Made by a program: the position numbers and the translations under genes | Notes under the pieces: model-generated | The model's database searches: none | Told to the model about the DNA's origin: nothing | What the model saw: only the letters and a program-made list of their open reading frames with translations | Assembly (NCBI GenBank): GCA_026002305.1 | Contig: BOBI01000074.1 | Location: 1-10,680, forward strand | Direction: 5' to 3' | DNA: 10,680 nt | Origin: Spirochaetia bacterium | GTDB taxonomy: Bacteria; Spirochaetota; Spirochaetia; Treponematales; Breznakiellaceae | Shown here: positions 6,117 through 10,680 of the stretch, one piece after another | How the letters are laid out: every line of letters starts with the position of its first letter | Numbering within the stretch: the stretch's first letter is position 1

Positions 6117-6725
6117 ATGAAGAAATGGGTTTGCAAGAAATGCGGGTATGTTCACACGGGAAGCAGCGCTCCGTCCAACTGTCCGGTATGCCATGTAGCG
6201 GGAACGCAATTCAGGGAACAAACTGCGGATGATGAAAAAAGAGTCTTAACCTCGATTACCAAGCTCAACATCCAATATGCCCATCGGTTTTTAGGGTATA
6301 TTGGCGAAGCTCAGTATCTGCATGGACATACGGGAACATTGACCATCGAAGTGGAAGGCGGCGTAAACACTTCAAATGGTTTTGTGGTGGCTTGCAACAG
6401 CATCAAAAACCACACATGGGAATACCTGGTAAATTTTGACCATGCAATTATTTTGCAGGAAGAAGATCCTATTCTTCCTGAGCTTCTCAAAGTATATGAA
6501 GCACAAGGAATCAAAGATGGATCGCCATTTAATACAAGTACTGGCGTAGTTTTTGATACGGAGCTTGCAAAAGCCTATCCAAAATGCCGTCTTGTAGTTG
6601 TTAAAAAGGTTGCAACAGTCGAAAACTTGCTTGAGGTTTTCTATTCTTTATTGAAAGATACTCTCAATATCAAGAAGCTGACATTTACATCCGGTGATAA
6701 TGCCGCCACACTAAATGTCAAATAA
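6117..6725 (+). CDS. Rubredoxin-like zinc ribbon fused to 6-pyruvoyl-tetrahydropterin synthase/QueD-like domain
   Basis: 202 aa. Residues 1-35 resemble the rubredoxin-like tail of rubrerythrin: W-V-C-x-x-C-G-Y, then C-P-V-C, with C6, C9, C22 and C25 as metal ligands. Residues about 45-202 resemble the PTPS/QueD fold: metal histidines H56 (A-H-R-F), H69 and H71 (L-H-G-H), D108-H109, and V-E-N at 168-170. Members normally convert dihydroneopterin triphosphate in biopterin or queuosine synthesis. Two usual catalytic residues look absent: the cysteine three before L-H-G-H is A65, and no clear C-terminal catalytic glutamate is seen. The reaction may therefore differ. ATG 6117 follows GGAGG (6106-6110). 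No other queuosine gene is in view. The family call is firm, the function open. Confidence 0.82.
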   Translation: MKKWVCKKCGYVHTGSSAPSNCPVCHVAGTQFREQTADDEKRVLTSITKLNIQYAHRFLGYIGEAQYLHGHTGTLTIEVEGGVNTSNGFVVACNSIKNHTWEYLVNFDHAIILQEEDPILPELLKVYEAQGIKDGSPFNTSTGVVFDTELAKAYPKCRLVVVKKVATVENLLEVFYSLLKDTLNIKKLTFTSGDNAATLNVK

Positions 6726-6736
6726 GGAGTATTAGG

Positions 6737-6787
6737 ATGCAACCTAAAGGCAATTATAAAGGTAGCATGAGTCCAAATATTCTATAA
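6737..6787 (+). CDS. Tiny ORF after the PTPS-like gene (16 aa), possible gene remnant
   Basis: ATG 6737 has a good Shine-Dalgarno AAGGAG (6724-6729), overlapping the stop of the preceding gene, and reads 16 residues (M-Q-P-K-G-N-Y-K-G-S...) to TAA at 6787. Strong initiation signals on such a short frame suggest either a real small peptide or the first codons of a longer operon gene cut off when the cassette formed. The hairpin at 6793 follows directly. Not recognised. Confidence 0.35.
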   Translation: MQPKGNYKGSMSPNIL

Positions 6788-6792
6788 GAATC

Positions 6793-6816
6793 CGCCGTGC
6801 CGTCCGTGGTACGGCG
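6793..6816 (+). repeat. Conserved-loop hairpin, C5 3' copy
   Basis: A 9-bp stem (6793-6801 with 6808-6816, one G.T pair) closes loop GTCCGT (6802-6807). It is followed by CTAACGTAG and the C5 3' arm at 6826. Confidence 0.82.
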
Positions 6817-6838
6817 CTAACGTAGCAGATTTTACGGC

Positions 6839-7006
6839 ACATAACATACGCTATACGCTGCGCCGCAGTAGCGGCTTGGCCTACGAAAAAACGCAGTCGG
6901 CCTACGGCCTTTGTGCATTTTTTCTCCGGCACATTTTTATGGCCCTGGAAACCTACGGTTTCCTTTATCGCAACTGCAAAAACGTCGTATAGCTTTCACG
7001 TTATGT
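6839..7006 (+). repeat. attC site 6
   Basis: R'' ACATAAC (6839-6845), spacer ATAC, L'' GCTATACG, L' CGTATAGC, spacer TTTCAC, R' GTTATGT (7000-7006). The R boxes match because C5 and C6 both begin TTATGT. Inner stems: GCCGCAGTAGCGGC, GAAAAAA/TTTTTTC enclosing GGCC-TAC-GGCC, and GGAAACC-TAC-GGTTTCC. Same class as attC7. Confidence 0.93.
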
Positions 7007-7016
7007 GCAATGCTTA

Positions 7017-7045
7017 TTGACATTTATTGGAAAAGAATGTATTAT
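7017..7045 (+). promoter_or_regulatory. Sigma-70 promoter of C6
   Basis: TTGACA (7017-7022), 17-base spacer, TATTAT (7040-7045). The first three bases of the -35 are also the end of the cassette's 5' arm. The start site would be near 7052, leaving a leader of only about 14 bases before the start codon. Confidence 0.85.
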
Positions 7046-7065
7046 ATCATAAATGGAGGTTTTGT

Positions 7066-8301
7066 ATGTGGTTTTTTGACTTATTTAAAGGAAAAGATAA
7101 GAAAAAAGGTGTAAATAGTGACAAAAATACAAATTTACCAGCTTTGCCTCATGAAAGTAAAAATATAGATAAGTATGAAAATATAACGCAAATAGATGCT
7201 ATAAAAGGAAAGGATGTAATTACTTTCCAAAAAATAAGTATTAAAGATATTGAAAAATATAATTACCAAGAAATAGCACCGGATAAAATTAAAGGTGGCT
7301 TATCAAATATTATTTCTGGTGGAACACAAATTGCCACTATTTCTGCATTAAATTCTAATGGTTTATTTAGTGCAACTGTGTCTCCACAGTTATTAACAGC
7401 ATTTGCTGATGGTACGTTTAGTACAATGATACATCAGGGTGGACATATAGCCGCTCATGCTGGATTTCAATCTATTTCTGCAACTGTTTTTGCTCCTATT
7501 GCAATTATGCAATTAATGTCAATGGTAACGGGACAGTATTATATGAATGGAATTACAAAACAATTGAAAAGTATTGATAAAAAAATTAATCAATTAATAA
7601 AATTTCATCATACAGAAAAAATAGCAAGACTAGAAAATGCTCAAGAAATCATACAACAGATATGCAATGTTCAATATCCGGGAATTGAACACCTAACACA
7701 ATTAAAAACTGTTGAGATTGAGGTTGGTTCGATATATAGAGAATATTCTAAATATTTGGAAGACAGTAAATCAGCAAATTTGAAAATTCCTGAAACATAT
7801 AAAATGTCTTCTCAAAAACATCTTGATAAATTATTTTTATTAGATGACGAAAGTGGTTTTTCGTTCAATTTTTATATGGTAACGACTTCCGATGAATTAT
7901 TGCATTTAATTCCTGTTATTGAATTTATGCTAAATGTTAAAATGAGTCAAATGGAAATAAATAGAAGTCATCAAATTGAAGAATTATATCATAAGATAGT
8001 TCAATTACAAGAAGAAGATTTTTTTGTATATTCTTCAGGAAAGCAAATGCTTAATAATTATTATGCACCATTTATTAAAGAAGCAAAGGAAATACTAAAT
8101 AATACCGCCTTTCATGAAGAAGAATGCAAAGCCAGATTAGGTATTATGAAAAAACGGAAAAAAGATTTGGAATCTGATGTAATAGATAAAGCAGAAACAT
8201 TAAATATAAAAACAAAATTGGTTGAACAAATGAATAAACCAATTGAAATAGTATATTCCATAAATGATGACGGAAAAAATTTAGTCTATGTGAAGCAATA
8301 A
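7066..8301 (+). CDS. Hypothetical helical protein with central hydrophobic segment (411 aa)
   Basis: I do not recognise the family. ATG 7066 follows GGAGGT (7055-7060) by 5 bases; it is preferred to an in-frame upstream start that would overlap the promoter. Residues 1-20 are amphipathic then lysine-rich, with no signal peptide. Residues about 75-155 are rich in Gly, Ala, Ser and hydrophobics, with a long apolar stretch near 127-155 that could enter a membrane. Helical, coiled-coil-like regions follow (about 160-205 and 290-390). No nucleotide-binding or nuclease motif is visible. The layout resembles helical pore-forming or membrane-acting proteins, which would suit a defence or toxin role, but this is inference. 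It is the only gene in its cassette. Confidence 0.82.
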   Translation: MWFFDLFKGKDKKKGVNSDKNTNLPALPHESKNIDKYENITQIDAIKGKDVITFQKISIKDIEKYNYQEIAPDKIKGGLSNIISGGTQIATISALNSNGLFSATVSPQLLTAFADGTFSTMIHQGGHIAAHAGFQSISATVFAPIAIMQLMSMVTGQYYMNGITKQLKSIDKKINQLIKFHHTEKIARLENAQEIIQQICNVQYPGIEHLTQLKTVEIEVGSIYREYSKYLEDSKSANLKIPETYKMSSQKHLDKLFLLDDESGFSFNFYMVTTSDELLHLIPVIEFMLNVKMSQMEINRSHQIEELYHKIVQLQEEDFFVYSSGKQMLNNYYAPFIKEAKEILNNTAFHEEECKARLGIMKKRKKDLESDVIDKAETLNIKTKLVEQMNKPIEIVYSINDDGKNLVYVKQ

Positions 8302-8308
8302 GCACTGC

Positions 8309-8479
8309 ACATAACACACGCTATACGCTGCGCCGCAGTAGCGGCTTGGCCTCCGAAAAACCCCAGTCGGCGCAGTAGCGCCTTTATGGGGTTTTTCTCC
8401 GGCACATTTTTGTGCCCCTGGAAACCTGCGGTTTCCTTTATCGCAACTGCAAAAACGTCGTATAGCTTTCACGTTAAGC
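8309..8479 (+). repeat. attC site 7 (hybrid R''/R')
   Basis: R'' ACATAAC (8309-8315), spacer ACAC, L'' GCTATACG, L' CGTATAGC, spacer TTTCAC, R' GTTAAGC (8473-8479). It is a hybrid: the TTAAGC belongs to C7. Same class as attC6, but the inner stem is GAAAAACCCCA with TGGGGTTTTTC enclosing GGCG/CGCC, changed in step on both sides. Confidence 0.93.
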
Positions 8480-8513
8480 GACAATTTTTTAACACACACC
8501 GTTATCTACGCAA

Positions 8514-8529
8514 GCTGCATCCGTGCCGC
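8514..8529 (+). repeat. Degraded conserved-loop hairpin, C7 5' copy
   Basis: GCTGC-ATCCGT-GCCGC: loop ATCCGT in the expected place, 15 bases after the C7 5' arm, but one stem pair is broken (T/C), leaving four G/C pairs. Confidence 0.5.
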
Positions 8530-8555
8530 ATGAATTTTATACACCATTCTATCTC

Positions 8556-8584
8556 TTGATTTTTCTATGGGCATAGGCTAATAT
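8556..8584 (+). promoter_or_regulatory. Sigma-70-like promoter of the C7 R-M operon
   Basis: TTGATT (8556-8561), 17-base spacer, TAATAT (8579-8584). The start site would be near 8591, leaving a very short leader before the ribosome site AGGGGA (8591-8596). Confidence 0.65.
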
Positions 8585-8603
8585 ACAAATAGGGGAAATT
8601 CTA

Positions 8604-9386
8604 ATGGTAAACAAAGACTATTCAAAACTTGACTTTAAGATACCAATTGAGGCGCAAGATTATCGGGATTGTTCTGATTTTGTGGTTGGACAAATTAAAT
8701 CAATTGTTGACGATGCAATAAAAAACAAAAAAAACAAGATTATAATCAATACAAATCTAAAACTTGGTTTACCAATGGAAAACATCAATAAGGTTGCGGG
8801 TCCATTTGTTGAGGCATGGGCAGTTGAGATTTTTACTGATGTTTTGGAAGATGAAAATAATAAATATGACCTTATTAATGTCGAGGCTGGTGAACGTCTT
8901 AATATGGCTGACATAATTTTACAATTCAAGAGGAACAGAAAGCAACAAAGTTCAGTTACAGGTTTTGTTGATGTAAAAGCTACAAGCAACGATATTAAGG
9001 GTAGTGGAAAATCGCCTAATATTACTTCATTTGCAAGAATCAGAACCGAATATGTAAAAGATCCTGATTATTTATTTGTTATTTTATCCATTAAACATAA
9101 AGTTTATAGCCATAGAGATAAAGCTTCGAACATGATGTTTGGTGTAATGGAAGCAGTAGATTTTAATGCATATGATTTAAAATTTTTAGGTAAAAATGAT
9201 ATAAGTTATAACCTTGCATTAGGTAGTGGACAATTACAAGTGCGTGATATTCATTATGTATCGCAAGAGATAAGAACTACATGGGAATTTTGTCAATTAC
9301 TAGATGCAAAGTGTATTGCCTCACGAAAGGGGTTTTCGGAATGGTTACGATACGCAAAACAAAATAATTGGATAAAGGACGAATAA
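8604..9386 (+). CDS. Type II restriction endonuclease, PD-(D/E)xK fold (possibly HincII/HpaI-like)
   Basis: 260 aa; called a restriction enzyme from its active-site motif and from the coupled methyltransferase. Likely catalytic residues are E70, D103 (M-A-D-I-I-L) and D123-V-K125 (F-V-D-V-K-A-T), followed by a K-S-P-N-I-T-S-F segment near 136-143. The D-V-K-(T/A)...P-N-I pattern recalls HincII, and the length is close to HpaI, so GTYRAC or GTTAAC is a possible site; this is weak. ATG 8604 follows AGGGGA (8591-8596). The stop overlaps the methyltransferase start by one base (TAATG), implying coupled translation. No signal peptide or membrane segment. Confidence 0.8.
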   Translation: MVNKDYSKLDFKIPIEAQDYRDCSDFVVGQIKSIVDDAIKNKKNKIIINTNLKLGLPMENINKVAGPFVEAWAVEIFTDVLEDENNKYDLINVEAGERLNMADIILQFKRNRKQQSSVTGFVDVKATSNDIKGSGKSPNITSFARIRTEYVKDPDYLFVILSIKHKVYSHRDKASNMMFGVMEAVDFNAYDLKFLGKNDISYNLALGSGQLQVRDIHYVSQEIRTTWEFCQLLDAKCIASRKGFSEWLRYAKQNNWIKDE

Positions 9387-10297
9387 TGAAATTAGATTGC
9401 ATAACTGGTGATGCTATACAATATTTAAAAAATATAGAATCAACTACGGCGGATGTCATAATAGCCGACCCACCATATAATCTTGGGAAAGATTATGGTA
9501 ATAATACAGACTCAAAAGAATTTGATGAGTATATTAATTTTTCTCATGCTTGGTTAAAAGAGGCAGAACGTATATTAAAAAATACTGGAACGATATATAT
9601 ATTTATGGGCGTTCGTTTTATTTCATATCTGTATAAAATACTCGAACAAGACTGTAATTTCATTTTTAACAGTTGGATAACATGGCATTATACGCAGGGA
9701 CTTGGTAAAACAAAAGGATTTTCACCACGACATGATGACATTCTCATGTTTACAAAATCAAAGAAATTTAATTTTTATTTAGATGATATAAGGGTGCCAC
9801 AAAAATATTATCGATCTGTAAACAATATGCGGGGTGCTAACCCAGGTGATGTTTGGACATTTTCTCATGTACACTATTGCAATGCTAATAGGCAAGATCA
9901 TCCTACTCAAAAACCAGAGGGGCTGATTGAGAGAATGATTTTAGCATCGAGTAAAGAAAATGATTTAGTTGTAGATCCTTTCTCCGGCAGCGGAACCACT
10001 TTACGGGTATGCCAACAATTAAATAGAAATTGTATAGGTATTGAATTAAATCCAGACTATGTTGAATTAACAAAAAACAGACTTGCAGAACCGTTCATTG
10101 GTTTTGATAGTATTGATGAAAGAATGGAACGAGTTCCCAATGATCTTAACGATGAAAAAATACGCAATGACTATCTAAATAATCATAAGGAATGGTTTTT
10201 TAAATACCATCAAGACTCTTTGGACTATTTCGAAAAACAGGTAGAAATAAAATACACAAAGAAAAACCAATACAGTGAAGCAACTTTATTTAACTAA
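9386..10297 (+). CDS. Adenine-N6 DNA methyltransferase (beta class) of the second R-M system
   Basis: 303 aa. Beta-class order: motif IV D-P-P-Y at 28-31, middle target-recognition part, H-P-T-Q-K-P at 172-177, and SAM-binding D-P-F-S-G-S-G-T at 197-204. D-P-P-Y together with beta order fits N6-adenine transfer. ATG 9386 overlaps the nuclease stop (TAATG) with AAAGGA (9374-9379) upstream; an in-frame TTG at 9368 is less likely. A charged tail of about 80 residues after motif I is longer than the catalytic core needs and may help target binding. It should protect the site cut by the adjacent nuclease. Confidence 0.93.
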   Translation: MKLDCITGDAIQYLKNIESTTADVIIADPPYNLGKDYGNNTDSKEFDEYINFSHAWLKEAERILKNTGTIYIFMGVRFISYLYKILEQDCNFIFNSWITWHYTQGLGKTKGFSPRHDDILMFTKSKKFNFYLDDIRVPQKYYRSVNNMRGANPGDVWTFSHVHYCNANRQDHPTQKPEGLIERMILASSKENDLVVDPFSGSGTTLRVCQQLNRNCIGIELNPDYVELTKNRLAEPFIGFDSIDERMERVPNDLNDEKIRNDYLNNHKEWFFKYHQDSLDYFEKQVEIKYTKKNQYSEATLFN

Positions 10298-10331
10298 TTG
10301 TGAAATTAAGAAAAAACAACAGCTGGATCGT

Positions 10332-10361
10332 GTATTTTTTGACGTCCGTGTCAAAAAATAC
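10332..10361 (+). repeat. Conserved-loop hairpin, C7 3' copy (AT-rich stem)
   Basis: Perfect 12-bp stem GTATTTTTTGAC/GTCAAAAAATAC with loop GTCCGT (10344-10349). The loop matches the GC-stemmed members although the stem is unrelated, which is the clearest sign that the loop itself is conserved. It is followed by TTTGGTAG and the C7 3' arm. Confidence 0.85.
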
Positions 10362-10389
10362 TTTGGTAGTTGTGTGTTAAAAAATCGCC

Positions 10390-10564
10390 GCTTAACACAC
10401 GGTTTCTGCTTCGCCGCAGTAGCGGCTCGGTGCTGCAAAATGCTAGGTCGGTCGGGCTGCGCCCTCGCTCCCACGCATTTTTCCGCACACATTTTTGTTG
10501 CGCGAAACACTTGCGTGTTTCTTTATTGCGCAACAAAAACGTCAAGAAACCTTTCACGTTATGC
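10390..10564 (+). repeat. attC site 8 (hybrid R''/R')
   Basis: R'' GCTTAAC (10390-10396), L'' GGTTTCTG, L' CAAGAAACC, spacer TTTCAC, R' GTTATGC (10558-10564). It is the same class as attC4 and nearly identical to it, except for the normal TTTCAC spacer and a changed apical hairpin (GAAACAC-TTGC-GTGTTTC). Confidence 0.93.
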
Positions 10565-10680
10565 AACATAACGGCTTGGTACAGGCGATACAGATTTCCA
10601 GCGTTTATCTACGATAAACGCAACAAATCCCAAACTATTGCCTTTACTGTAAAAAGCCTTAACTAAAAAATAATATTTAC
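10559..10680 (+). mobile_element. Integron cassette C8, 5' end only
   Basis: Starts TTATGC and runs off the window. It holds a perfect 9-bp stem GCGTTTATC-TAC-GATAAACGC (10601-10621) without the TCC loop. I see no start codon with a ribosome site and no coding frame in these 122 bases. If the rule seen in C1-C7 holds, its 3' end should carry R'' GCATAAC. Confidence 0.8.

Larger units (their letters stand above)
5929..7000 (+). mobile_element. Integron gene cassette C5 (rubredoxin-PTPS fusion)
   Basis: The cassette starts TTATGT and its own R'' is ACATAAC (6839-6845). Arm 5935-5947 (GCCATAAAATCTG) pairs with 6826-6838 (CAGATTTTACGGC) at 12 of 13 positions; the exception is the fourth base (C/A). 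It has its own consensus promoter, one main gene, a tiny ORF and a conserved-loop hairpin at each end. Confidence 0.9.
7001..8473 (+). mobile_element. Integron gene cassette C6 (411-aa helical protein)
   Basis: The cassette starts TTATGT and its own R'' is ACATAAC (8309-8315). Arm 7007-7019 (GCAATGCTTATTG) pairs with 8296-8308 (CAATAAGCACTGC) at 12 of 13 positions; the exception is the fourth base (C/A). It is very compact: the 5' arm runs into the -35 box and the 3' arm contains the stop codon. There is no conserved-loop hairpin. Confidence 0.9.
8474..10558 (+). mobile_element. Integron gene cassette C7 (second R-M module)
   Basis: The cassette starts TTAAGC and its own R'' is GCTTAAC (10390-10396), exactly complementary. 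It has the longest arms in the window: 8480-8498 pairs with 10371-10389, 17 of 19 positions, and both exceptions are C/A (second and fourth bases). It has its own promoter, a nuclease-methylase operon, an AT-stemmed conserved-loop hairpin at its 3' end and a degraded one at its 5' end. Confidence 0.92.

Noticed and set aside
8660..8989. Reverse-strand frame inside the second nuclease gene
   Set aside because: Shadow of the clear + strand gene that has promoter, ribosome site and operon context.
155..10361. Conserved-loop hairpins as rho-independent terminators
   Set aside because: No T-run follows the stems, several lie upstream of promoters, and the loop rather than the stem is conserved.
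1..10564. CRISPR array suggested by repeated blocks about every 1-2 kb
   Set aside because: Spacing is gene-sized, units are 115-175 bp palindromes with R/L boxes, and no cas genes are present; they are attC sites.
10601..10621. Hairpin at the C8 start as another family member
   Set aside because: Nine-bp stem but a TAC loop without TCC; different element or chance.
10275..10666. Open frames on both strands over attC8
   Set aside because: Same attC-derived pseudo-peptide as at attC4; strong stems explain open frames on both strands.
1..10680. Integrase gene or attI site
   Set aside because: No protein with tyrosine-recombinase features on either strand; every interval between attCs is accounted for by cargo.

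Overview
The window is a stretch of integron cassette array, most likely from a Treponema-like spirochaete. The host call is an inference from three things: low-GC genes, spirochaete-style small lipoproteins with an I/L-x-G/S-C lipobox, and the fact that Treponema denticola is known to carry a chromosomal integron. Species cannot be set from this sequence. Every supported gene is on the + strand. All eight attC recombination sites (one partial at the left edge) point the same way. No integrase gene, attI site, rRNA, tRNA or CRISPR array is visible, so this is an internal part of a longer array.

Layout, cut at the G^TT point of each R' box: tail of an upstream cassette (1-114); C1 (115-858), small lipoprotein; C2 (859-2203), secreted protein plus overlapping cytosolic protein; C3 (2204-4336), HindIII-type restriction-modification pair; C4 (4337-5928), 322-aa lipoprotein plus 90-aa protein; C5 (5929-7000), rubredoxin-like zinc ribbon fused to a 6-pyruvoyl-tetrahydropterin-synthase/QueD-like domain, plus a 16-codon ORF; C6 (7001-8473), 411-aa helical protein of unknown function; C7 (8474-10558), second restriction endonuclease plus N6-adenine methyltransferase; start of C8 (10559 onward), no gene in view.

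The boundaries are secure because the first hexamer of each cassette (TTATGT, TTAAGC or TTATGC) is the exact complement of the R'' box at that cassette's own 3' end in 7 of 7 cases, while five attCs in the array are mismatched hybrids.

The most interesting signal is non-coding. In all seven complete cassettes the complementarity between the ends continues 12-19 bases outside the R boxes with cassette-specific sequence, so only an excised circle can form the long stem. Almost every mismatch in these arms is C/A on the top strand, which is a G.T wobble on the bottom strand, and one such mismatch is at the same place (4 nt outside R) in all seven. Next to the arms is a family of nine hairpins with unrelated stems but a shared hexaloop of the form (G/A)TCC(A/G/T)T. 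The attCs are unusually long (115-175 bp), multi-branched and show compensatory changes. Five of seven cassettes have their own sigma-70-like promoter, so cargo expression need not depend on an integron promoter. Two cassettes are self-contained R-M modules that could act in defence and in stabilising the array.
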